Assembly (NCBI GenBank): GCA_947441695.1
Contig: CANEUK010000022.1
Location: forward strand, 1 to 11,339
DNA from: Rickettsiales bacterium
GTDB lineage: Bacteria; Pseudomonadota; Alphaproteobacteria; Rickettsiales; UBA1997
DNA: 11,339 bases
Direction of reading: 5' to 3'
A model generated the notes under the pieces. That model saw nothing but the letters and a program-made list of their open reading frames with translations, was not told the origin of the DNA and did not search any database. This document shows positions 5,309 to 11,339 of this stretch, one piece after another (the first letter of the stretch is position 1; each line of letters opens with the position of its first letter). The position numbers and the translations under genes are program-made.

Positions 5309-7558
5309 GAAAAATTTTATCGAACAATCATCCTTCTGTTAATCAGGCTTTTTGGCTTGGGCTTAATGGTTTTTTCTCTCGTTTTGTTGTTGGCGCTTTT
5401 TAGTTTTAATTCGGATGATTTGTCGTTTAACACCGTTTCAACTAACCAAGAAATTCAAAATTGGATGGGTTCTTTTGGTTCTCATGTTGCGGATTTGTCT
5501 TTTCAGCTTATTGGTCTTTCGTCGCTGTTTCTTTGTCTGATAATTTTTAGTATTGGCAACAAAATCAGCAGCAAAAACGGAGCAAAAAATTTATTACCAA
5601 AACTAATTTTAACCCCTTTTTGTATTGAGTTTGTCTCGCTTTTTTTTGCTGCTTTGCCACAACCAAATTGGTGGGAATTTAATGGTTTGGGCGGCGTTGT
5701 TGGTCAGTTTATTTTAGCTAAAATTACTTTTTTGCCCCACGCCTTAACGGCAATATTATCAATTATTTTCGCTGTTATTTTAACTTCGATAATTATCGAA
5801 ATTTCTTTGTCTGATTGGATTTATTTTTTTAGATATTTTTTTGCAACTTTGCGCTTTGTTTTTGAAAAAATGGCAAAATTTTTTGTAAATGAAAGCCCGC
5901 CAAATAAAGATCGCCCAGAAAAGATGCTTAAAAAAACAATTAGCAAAGAATTTGAAGAGCCAGAAAGTCGCGAACTTTTAAAAGAAAAATTAAAAAATAG
6001 CAGCAAAACTAAAAAGCCAATCAGGTCAATAAAATCAAACTACCAACTTCCAACGGCGCAACTTTTAACCGATAGATCAAGCGAAAATAAAGACAAAAAA
6101 ATCAGCCGCGATTTGGTTGAAGCGCAAGCAAAAATGCTTATCAAAACTTTAGAAGATTTTGGCGTTTATGGAACCGCGCTTGGCGCCAAAGTTGGCCCGG
6201 TTGTAACTTTGCACGAATTTGAGCCGGCACCCGGAACCAAAGCTTCGCGCGTGATTGGTCTTTCTGACGACATTGCCAGATCGATGAGCGCGCTTTCGGC
6301 GCGTATTGCGGTTGTTGTTGGCAAAACTTCTATCGGAATTGAATTGCCAAATCCAAAACGCGAAATGATTTTTTTGCGCGAACTAATCGAAAGCAAAGAT
6401 TACAAATTTTCGCAAAACTTTTTGCCAATAATTTTGGGCAAAGATATTGGCGGCGAAACTATGATTGCCGATTTGGCTAAAATGCCGCATTTATTGATTG
6501 CCGGAACCACTGGTTCGGGAAAATCGGTTGGTTTGAACGTGATGATTTTGTCGCTGCTTTTTCGCCTGCGCCCCGACGAATGCAAATTTATTATGATTGA
6601 TCCAAAAATGTTGGAGCTTTCGATTTACGATGGAATTCCGCATTTACTCGCGCCTGTTGTAACTGAACCCTCTAAAGCAATAATTTCGCTAAAATGGGTG
6701 GTTGCCGAAATGGAAGAACGCTATCGCCTGATGTCGAGTTTTGCGGTGCGAAACATTGCTGGCTATAACGAAAAAGCCGAGAAAGCAATTTTGCTAAACG
6801 AAAAATTGTCGCGCAAAGTTCAAACCGGCTACGATCCTTCAAATGGCAAACCAATTGTTGAAGAAATTGAATTTGAGCCAAAAAAACTGCCCTTAATTGT
6901 TGTGATTGTTGACGAAATGGCAGATTTAATGTTGGTGGCTGGCAAAGAAATTGAAAGTTCGGTTCAGCGTTTGGCGCAAATGGCGCGCGCCGCAGGAATT
7001 CACTTGATTATGGCAACGCAACGCCCATCGGTCGACGTTATTACGGGCGTGATTAAGGCAAATTTTCCAACACGCATTTCTTTTCAAGTAACTTCGCGAA
7101 TTGACAGCCGAACAATTCTTGGCGCGCAAGGCGCCGAACAGCTTTTGGGTCAAGGCGACATGATTTATATGTCGGGCGGCAGCAAAATGACTCGCGTTCA
7201 CGGGCCTTTTTGTTCAGACACCGAAATTGAAAATATTGTTAATTTTATCAAAGACCAAGATTTGAGCGAATTTGGCGAAAGCGAAAAAATTTCATTCGAA
7301 AACATGTTTCAAAAAGAAGCCGAAATTTCAGAAAGCGGTGTTGATTTTGAAGGCGGAAGTGGCAAAGGAAGCGACGCCGAACTTTACAACAAAGCCGTGA
7401 TGATTGTGCGCCGCGACAAAAAACCATCAATTAGCTACGTGCAACGCCAACTAAGAATTGGCTATAACCGCGCGGCAACTTTGATTGAAAAAATGGAAGA
7501 ACAAGGCGTTATAACTCCGCCAAGCATTTCTGGAAAACGCGAAGTAATTGAAGAATAA
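5303..7558 (+). CDS. ftsK: DNA translocase FtsK/SpoIIIE family
   Basis: FtsK is a septum-anchored hexameric ATPase that pumps chromosomal DNA during division and activates XerCD recombination at dif. The 751-residue protein has an N-terminal membrane domain of four to five helices (roughly 8-33, 62-84, 98-117, 127-167). A short charged linker of about 190-260 replaces the long Pro/Gln-rich linker of enterobacteria. The RecA-like motor follows, with Walker A GTTGSGKS at 401-408 and Walker B ending in Asp537-Glu538 (LIVVIVDEMADLM), then MATQRPSVDVITGVIKANFPTR. The C-terminal gamma winged helix (about 690-751, SYVQRQLRIGYNRAATLIEKM) reads KOPS sites and contacts XerD. The start is the last of six tandem ATG repeats. 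Confidence 0.96.
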   Translation: MPEKFYRTIILLLIRLFGLGLMVFSLVLLLALFSFNSDDLSFNTVSTNQEIQNWMGSFGSHVADLSFQLIGLSSLFLCLIIFSIGNKISSKNGAKNLLPKLILTPFCIEFVSLFFAALPQPNWWEFNGLGGVVGQFILAKITFLPHALTAILSIIFAVILTSIIIEISLSDWIYFFRYFFATLRFVFEKMAKFFVNESPPNKDRPEKMLKKTISKEFEEPESRELLKEKLKNSSKTKKPIRSIKSNYQLPTAQLLTDRSSENKDKKISRDLVEAQAKMLIKTLEDFGVYGTALGAKVGPVVTLHEFEPAPGTKASRVIGLSDDIARSMSALSARIAVVVGKTSIGIELPNPKREMIFLRELIESKDYKFSQNFLPIILGKDIGGETMIADLAKMPHLLIAGTTGSGKSVGLNVMILSLLFRLRPDECKFIMIDPKMLELSIYDGIPHLLAPVVTEPSKAIISLKWVVAEMEERYRLMSSFAVRNIAGYNEKAEKAILLNEKLSRKVQTGYDPSNGKPIVEEIEFEPKKLPLIVVIVDEMADLMLVAGKEIESSVQRLAQMARAAGIHLIMATQRPSVDVITGVIKANFPTRISFQVTSRIDSRTILGAQGAEQLLGQGDMIYMSGGSKMTRVHGPFCSDTEIENIVNFIKDQDLSEFGESEKISFENMFQKEAEISESGVDFEGGSGKGSDAELYNKAVMIVRRDKKPSISYVQRQLRIGYNRAATLIEKMEEQGVITPPSISGKREVIEE

Positions 7559-7617
7559 ACTCAACCAAATTTAAACCCGTTTGAATTTAGATAATTTTGA
7601 ATTTCTACAAGAATAAA

Positions 7618-7720
7618 AATACCAAAACTAATTCAAGATCTCGATTTTTAACAAAAACAAAAATCTGTTGCCAATGCGCCGATTTATTAGCTTTAAGAAC
7701 AATTTTAAAAAACAAATTTT
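7618..7720 (+). repeat. Dispersed start-codon-proximal repeat, copy B (upstream of tolQ)
   Basis: This copy runs AAATACC, AAAACTAATTCAAGATCTCG, ATTTTT, AAAAATCTGTTGCC, AATGCGCCGATTTATTAG, CAATTTTAAAAAACAAATT, and stops directly at the tolQ ATG. It matches copy C closely through AAGATCTCGATTT and GCGNCGATTTATT but lacks the 30-35-base TCGAATTTG-containing end found in A and C. The rest of the ftsK-tolQ gap (7559-7617) is A/T-rich, with no convincing terminator or promoter. Confidence 0.72.
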
Positions 7721-8410
7721 ATGGAAAAAGCAGTTTCAGTTTCGCTAATTAGCCTAATTCAACAAGCCGACATAGTTGTGCAATTGGTTATGTTGGTTTT
7801 GCTTTTAGCTTCGATGTGGTCGTGGGCGATTATTTTTGATAAAATTCTTAAATTCAGAATTCTTAAAAAACGCAGCGACGCTTTTGAAGATGCGTTTGAA
7901 AATTCTGATTTGCTTGAAAATGTCTATGCCGAGGCAAAAAAAAATGACAATCATCCGCTTTCGCGAATTTTTATCGCCGGCATGAAAGAATGGAAATCAA
8001 ACAATATTAAACAAATTATTTCCCAAGCACCTCAAAACAAAAATTCTCTAAAAGAGCGTTTAAGCGCGTCAATGCAAGTTGCCAGCAATCGCTCATTGCA
8101 AAAATTAGAAAGTGGTTTTGGTTTTTTGGCAATTGTTGGTTCAATTGCGCCATTTGTTGGTTTGTTTGGAACTGTTTGGGGAATTATGAGCAGCTTTCAA
8201 GGAATTGCCGTTTCAAAAAACACCAGCCTTGCGGTTGTGGCACCCGGAATTGCCGAAGCTTTGTTGGCAACCGCAATTGGCTTGTTTGCGGCAATTCCAG
8301 CGGTTTTTTTCTATAATATTTTTAGCGGAAAAATTAACCAATTTAGCGAGCGCGCCCAAAATTTTTCAATGCAGCTATTAAATATCTTGTCCAAAGAATT
8401 AGACCGTTAA
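7721..8410 (+). CDS. tolQ: Tol-Pal system proton channel subunit TolQ
   Basis: TolQ forms with TolR the proton-driven inner-membrane motor that energises TolA and Pal for outer-membrane constriction at division. The 229-residue protein has three predicted membrane helices, at about residues 17-40, 130-156 and 168-197, with a large cytoplasmic loop between the first two. The conserved MotA/TolQ/ExbB channel signature SIAPFVGLFGTVWGIM is at 141-156, with Thr151 and Thr184 as candidate polar channel residues. The WSWAIIFDK segment after helix 1 and the C-terminal LNILSKEL favour TolQ over ExbB. No tolR follows in the window; the next gene is unrelated, which is unusual because tolQ and tolR are normally adjacent. 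Confidence 0.92.
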   Translation: MEKAVSVSLISLIQQADIVVQLVMLVLLLASMWSWAIIFDKILKFRILKKRSDAFEDAFENSDLLENVYAEAKKNDNHPLSRIFIAGMKEWKSNNIKQIISQAPQNKNSLKERLSASMQVASNRSLQKLESGFGFLAIVGSIAPFVGLFGTVWGIMSSFQGIAVSKNTSLAVVAPGIAEALLATAIGLFAAIPAVFFYNIFSGKINQFSERAQNFSMQLLNILSKELDR

Positions 8411-8487
8411 AAACACTTGCAAATAAACAATTTATAAAAAAATTATTTTTTCACCTATCTAATCATTTAATTTTTACAATTAAAAAT

Positions 8488-10149
8488 ATGCCAATAAGTC
8501 TATATGAACAACATGAAATAGCCGAAAAAAGAGGCAAATTTTTTGTAGCGTTTGCGGTGAATTCTACTGGCCTTTGGATTTTTCCACTTGCTCCAGCCGC
8601 CATTGCTGGTGTTGGAGCTGTTGCACGTGGCTTAAGATCTCTTCCTTTTGTTGACAATGTTCCAGTTGTTGGGTCGCTTTTAGCTACAACCGAGCAAGTT
8701 TGCTTTGAAACTGCGGCTGCCGGAATTAACAGGGCTAATTTGTTTGCTGAATCAGAAAAAGATTCTAAAGAATCAGAAAAAGATTCTAAAGAATCAAAAA
8801 AAGGTTCCAAAGGATTAGAATGGAAAAAATACCTCGAAAAATTGGCAAAAGAAGCTGAAGAATCTAGGCAAAATAAAGAATATAATTATTTGGAAAGAGT
8901 GTTTGGTAAAGGGGGTTTCACAGAAGGATTTGGTAAGTTTAATAAGGGTTTGAACAATGTTTTTGATGGAACTATTGCAGTTGCTTCTGCTGTTGGTGCA
9001 ACTCCATTTAAAGCTGCTGGCGGACTTTTAAATTATACGAGTGACACCATTACTTTAGCAACCCATCTTATAGATAATGTAGCTATCAAAAACTTAGACG
9101 ATCTAGAAGAAGGCATTGATAAAACGTTAGGAAAAATTGCAAAACTTGGTCTTTCGGCAATTAGCATCGCACTTAAATTTGGGCAAGCGCCAATTTCAGG
9201 CGCAGGGCAAGTTTGCGATTCTGTTGGCGAAGCTTTGCTAACGCCAGCCAAACAGTTTGGTAATGATCAGAACAATCCTTTTATTAAATGGAAAATTTAT
9301 AAGGATTCTAGTTTTCTTGATTTTTGGAGCAATTCAAAAGATCGCTTAGAAGCAACTTTTAAAAAATCAGATGATAGTAAAGTTATTAGTGATGAAGGAC
9401 TAAATATTCTTTATTCAAATGAAATAGATGCAGGAAAAACAGAAATGTCAGAATTGAAAAATGAATCACATCGTTTTAATGGAAAATGGTATTCTTCTCC
9501 ATTAGTTTGGGCTGCTAATAACATCTTACCAGATGGATACAAATTCGATACGATAACAAAAGAAGATCTAGAATCGTCAGAAAAAAAACAACTTAGAGCA
9601 ATAAATTCAGAAGCAGAAAAAATATCAGAATTATCTAAAGAAAGAACAAATGCGTTAGAAGAGCTACAAAAAGCACTAACAAGTGAAATAGAAAAAAAAC
9701 TAACAGTAACATCAACACTAGAACAAGAAAGCATAAAAACTGCGCTGATAGAAACACTAAATCCAACAGTAGCAGGAGCAGCAACAGGAGCAGGAGCAGG
9801 AGCAGCAACAGTAGCAGAAAAAGAAATAGCAGAAGCCGCAATAAATTCGCTAAACCCAAAAGCCCTAAAAGCACTAAAAAACCTAGCAGAATTAGATGGC
9901 GGCAAAGAAAAGATAAAAGAATTAGTAGAACCAGCTAATCAAGCTGCTGAAAAATCAAATAATGAAAAATCAGAAGAAGCAAAAACAGAAAAGATGAAAG
10001 ATTTAGCAGCACCTGCCATCAAAAAGTTAGCTAAAGAGCTTGGTAAAAAACCAGCAGCGCCAGCACCAACACCAAAAAAAGAACCACCAACAGCATTTGG
10101 TATGAAGTTTGCTAAGCCTGATAAAGAAGGCAGTGAGAGGGGTGCATAA
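8488..10149 (+). CDS. Large low-complexity protein of unknown function
   Basis: I do not recognise this 553-residue protein. It has no signal peptide. A hydrophobic stretch at about 18-46 (FFVAFAVNSTGLWIFPLAP...) could enter a membrane, and smaller Gly/Ala-rich hydrophobic segments occur near 150-172 and 206-222. Residues 88-108 are three seven-residue repeats (ESEKDSK, ESEKDSK, ESKKGSK). Residues about 360-412 look coiled-coil-forming (EAEKISELSKERTNALEELQ). A Gly/Ala tract at about 428-445 precedes a Lys/Glu/Ala-rich helical region and a Pro-Ala-Lys tail. Codon use shifts along the gene: from about 9540 it is dominated by A-ending codons (GCA, ACA, CTA, GTA, AGA), unlike cysS, leuB or ftsK, which use TTG, GCG, GTT and CGC. 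It could be a lineage-specific, fast-evolving or acquired gene, perhaps an effector or surface-linked protein. Confidence 0.85.
   Translation: MPISLYEQHEIAEKRGKFFVAFAVNSTGLWIFPLAPAAIAGVGAVARGLRSLPFVDNVPVVGSLLATTEQVCFETAAAGINRANLFAESEKDSKESEKDSKESKKGSKGLEWKKYLEKLAKEAEESRQNKEYNYLERVFGKGGFTEGFGKFNKGLNNVFDGTIAVASAVGATPFKAAGGLLNYTSDTITLATHLIDNVAIKNLDDLEEGIDKTLGKIAKLGLSAISIALKFGQAPISGAGQVCDSVGEALLTPAKQFGNDQNNPFIKWKIYKDSSFLDFWSNSKDRLEATFKKSDDSKVISDEGLNILYSNEIDAGKTEMSELKNESHRFNGKWYSSPLVWAANNILPDGYKFDTITKEDLESSEKKQLRAINSEAEKISELSKERTNALEELQKALTSEIEKKLTVTSTLEQESIKTALIETLNPTVAGAATGAGAGAATVAEKEIAEAAINSLNPKALKALKNLAELDGGKEKIKELVEPANQAAEKSNNEKSEEAKTEKMKDLAAPAIKKLAKELGKKPAAPAPTPKKEPPTAFGMKFAKPDKEGSERGA
8749..8811 (+). 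repeat. Three in-frame 21-base tandem repeats
   Basis: The unit GAATCAGAAAAAGATTCTAAA occurs twice identically (8749-8769, 8770-8790) and a third time with four changes (8791-8811). It encodes a seven-residue charged unit at residues 88-108 of the unknown protein. In-frame repeats of this kind change protein length by slippage without breaking the frame. Confidence 0.9.
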
Positions 10150-10169
10150 ACTTCTATCGCTCTCAATTA

Positions 10170-10610
10170 CTAGTTTTGAATAAGTTTAAAAACAAAAAAT
10201 CCTCCAAGAAAAATCGCAAAAATAACGGGCAAAATCCACAATAAAAACCCGTTATTTTTTGCGTTTACCTCGGTTAAAATGTCGCTGCCAAATTTGGCGA
10301 TTAACTCATTTTTAATTTCGGCATCGCTTTTTTTTTCGGCAATTTTTGCCCGAATTAGTTTTCGCATTTCAAAAGAAAACTCGCTGTCAGAATTTTCGAT
10401 AACTTGTCCGCCACAAACCAAACAGCGCACTTGCAAAAAAAGTTTGTTAGCGCGCTGTTCGTCAACTTCGTTTTCAAGATGAATTTCGGGCGAAAGCGCG
10501 CCAGAATCAAAAGAAAAGCTTAATAAAAAAAACATAGCCAACAAAAAGCCAAATTTTTTTGGCAAAAAAAACCTAAATTTGCAAAAAGACAAAATTGGGT
10601 TTTGCAACAT
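10170..10610 (-). CDS. ccmH: Cytochrome c-type biogenesis protein CcmH (CycL)
   Basis: CcmH is the membrane-anchored thiol-disulfide protein of System I cytochrome c maturation; it reduces or holds the apocytochrome CxxCH cysteines in the periplasm for haem ligation. From the ATG at 10610 the product has 146 residues. It has a hydrophobic N-terminal signal segment after PKK (about residues 20-34), the family motif RCLVCGGQ with Cys63 and Cys66, the following three-helix-type domain, and a C-terminal helix at about 122-142. The start is uncertain. The frame is open to 10823, inside dapF, and the ATG at 10610 lies in a repeat. TTG at 10565 would give a clean signal peptide (MPKKFGFLLAMFFLL), and ATG at 10535 lacks a basic n-region. 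It follows dapF on the same strand and converges with the unknown 553-residue gene. Confidence 0.87.
   Translation of the reverse strand: MLQNPILSFCKFRFFLPKKFGFLLAMFFLLSFSFDSGALSPEIHLENEVDEQRANKLFLQVRCLVCGGQVIENSDSEFSFEMRKLIRAKIAEKKSDAEIKNELIAKFGSDILTEVNAKNNGFLLWILPVIFAIFLGGFFVFKLIQN
10216..10262 (+). terminator. Bidirectional terminator-like hairpin inside the 3' end of ccmH
   Basis: AAAAATAACGGG (10218-10229) pairs perfectly with CCCGTTATTTTT (10248-10259) around an 18-base loop, and the plus-strand arm runs into a T-tract. It lies about 70 bases past the stop of the plus-strand 553-residue gene, where a rho-independent terminator is expected, yet within ccmH coding sequence. The minus strand reads the same hairpin, also ending in T's, but before the ccmH stop. 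The stem has only four G/C pairs, so strength is modest. Confidence 0.4.
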
Positions 10611-10628
10611 TGTTTTAAGGGAATTTTT
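10572..10628 (-). repeat. Repeat unit 1 of a pair at the ccmH 5' end
   Basis: This unit aligns with 10723-10778. Both share the identical 15-mer TTGGGTTTTGCAACA (10595-10609 and 10745-10759), flanked by TTAAGNGA-NTTTTT on one side and CCTAAA-like sequence on the other. The ATG at 10608-10610, a possible ccmH start, lies at the edge of the shared core; the other copy has CTG there. Identity over the 57 bases is roughly 70-75% by eye. Confidence 0.75.
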
Positions 10629-10643
10629 GCAAATCTGCTTTTG

Positions 10644-10735
10644 CAAAAATTTTTTAGGCAGTTTGTTCTTTTTACGACGCAGTAAATAAAAACATCTGTG
10701 AGAAGTTAAAAAAAACAAACTGCCTAAAAATTTTG
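10644..10735. repeat. Long inverted repeat between dapF and ccmH
   Basis: TTTTTAGGCAGTTTGTT (10651-10667) is perfectly complementary to AACAAACTGCCTAAAAA (10714-10730), and imperfect A/T pairing extends each arm to about 27 bases around a loop of about 34 bases. It sits between the two 150-base-spaced direct repeats and overlaps the start of unit 2. In RNA it would form a strong hairpin between dapF and ccmH that could stop or stabilise transcripts. Confidence 0.8.
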
Positions 10736-10778
10736 AAGTGAAAGTTGGGTTTTGCAACAGCACCTTAAGAGATTTTTT
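10723..10778 (-). repeat. Repeat unit 2 of a pair, abutting the dapF stop
   Basis: This is the partner of 10572-10628, exactly 150 bases away (50 codons), so the two stay in one reading frame on the minus strand. In the frame that continues into ccmH they read SLKVLLQNP and SLKTMLQNP. The unit's right edge reaches the dapF stop codon (10777-10779), so the repeat begins where dapF ends. Confidence 0.75.
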
Positions 10779-11339
10779 ATTGAAAAAAGCTTTCATCAAG
10801 TTCGCCTGCAAAATTTTTTTCATAGCCTCCGGTCATAATTACTGGGCTATTGTCGCCATTCCACTCAATTGTTAAATTTCCGCCTTTAAAGCGAGTGGTA
10901 ATTTTTTTTATCGAAAATGGAACTAAGCCATTTTTAATTGCCAAAATTGCTACGGCGCAAGCGCCACTTCCGCAAGCCAAAGTTTCGCCCGCGCCACGTT
11001 CCCAAACGCGCACTTCGATTAGGTTTTGGGATAAAATTTGGGCAAATTCAACATTGGTTTTTTGCGGAAAAATTTGGTTGGTTTCGACTTTTGAGCCAAT
11101 TTCAAAAAATTTTTCGTCAGAAAGTGGCGCGCTAACAAAAGCCACGGCGTGAGGATTTCCAACATTTACGCAAGCAAAATCAAAATTAAAAAGAGAGATT
11201 TTTTGCGTGTTGGTTTGTTGTAGAAGTGGAATTTTTTGCCAGTCAAAACTAGGAATTCCCATATCGACCGAGATTAAATTTTCGTCAGATAAGTTTTTGT
11301 CAGCGCGCCAGCATTTTAAAACTCTGGCGGCGGTTTTGA
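10777..11339 (-). CDS. dapF: Diaminopimelate epimerase (partial, 5' end outside window)
   Basis: DapF interconverts LL- and meso-diaminopimelate using a pair of cysteines without a cofactor, for peptidoglycan and lysine synthesis. The last 186 residues are visible; the first catalytic cysteine and N-terminal lobe lie beyond the right edge. Present are VDMGIPSF (start of the second lobe), the substrate-binding GNPHAVAFV, ERGAGETLACGSGACA with the second catalytic cysteine encoded at 10972-10974, and the C-terminal FKGGNLTIEWNGD and VIMTGG. An internal ATG at 11262 is not the start, because the frame continues to the edge with family-like sequence. ccmH follows on the same strand after the repeat-filled gap of about 165 bases. 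Confidence 0.95.
   Translation of the reverse strand, partial: KTAARVLKCWRADKNLSDENLISVDMGIPSFDWQKIPLLQQTNTQKISLFNFDFACVNVGNPHAVAFVSAPLSDEKFFEIGSKVETNQIFPQKTNVEFAQILSQNLIEVRVWERGAGETLACGSGACAVAILAIKNGLVPFSIKKITTRFKGGNLTIEWNGDNSPVIMTGGYEKNFAGELDESFFQ

Noticed and set aside
9635..9874. Minus-strand open frame encoding a run of leucines.
   Set aside because: It is the antisense shadow of the A-ending-codon, Gly/Ala/Glu-rich part of the 553-residue gene and has no features of its own.
1..11339. A defence system, prophage, transposase or RNA gene in the window.
   Set aside because: None of the proteins shows nuclease, integrase, transposase or phage structural motifs, and no tRNA- or rRNA-like segment was seen. 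This is a by-eye judgement.

Overview
The window is AT-rich, gene-dense DNA. It most likely comes from an alphaproteobacterium with a small genome, of Rickettsiales, Holosporales or a similar lineage. The evidence is the gene set (cysS, a CtaG/Cox11 homologue, pdxH, cyaY, leuB, ftsK, tolQ, ccmH, dapF), the A/T-rich spacers, the near absence of Shine-Dalgarno sites and repeats that reach into reading frames. The standard code fits, with TAA, TAG and TGA all used as stops. This placement is inference; there is no rRNA gene. CtaG and CcmH imply aerobic respiration with cytochrome c and a copper oxidase. LeuB and DapF show that parts of leucine and diaminopimelate/lysine synthesis are kept.

Layout: 1-132 is the 3' end of an unidentified gene. 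cysS (246-1637, +) converges on a diverged ctaG (1686-2183, -). A divergent intergenic region leads to a tight plus-strand cluster: pdxH, cyaY, leuB, then a secreted Cys-rich protein overlapping leuB by one base. After a 103-base gap holding a striking tandem repeat comes ftsK. tolQ follows, but no tolR; instead there is a 553-residue protein of unknown function whose codon use differs from its neighbours. It converges on a minus-strand pair, dapF (its 5' end lies beyond the right edge) then ccmH.

The common genes are ordinary. The unusual part is the repeats, which repeatedly lie against start codons. (i) An element of about 100-135 bases occurs three times (before cysS, ctaG and tolQ), always pointing at the downstream gene and ending at or next to its ATG; a possible fragment lies upstream of ftsK. 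(ii) A 13-base unit carrying an ATG is repeated six times, and the last copy supplies the ftsK start codon. The five upstream ATGs each open an identical six-codon mini-ORF. (iii) A pair of repeats exactly 150 bases apart, with a long inverted repeat between them, fills the dapF-ccmH gap and adds an in-frame extension to ccmH. Together they suggest a genome in which small repeats have spread or expanded at translation-initiation regions. Alignments were made by eye, so percentages and exact borders are approximate.
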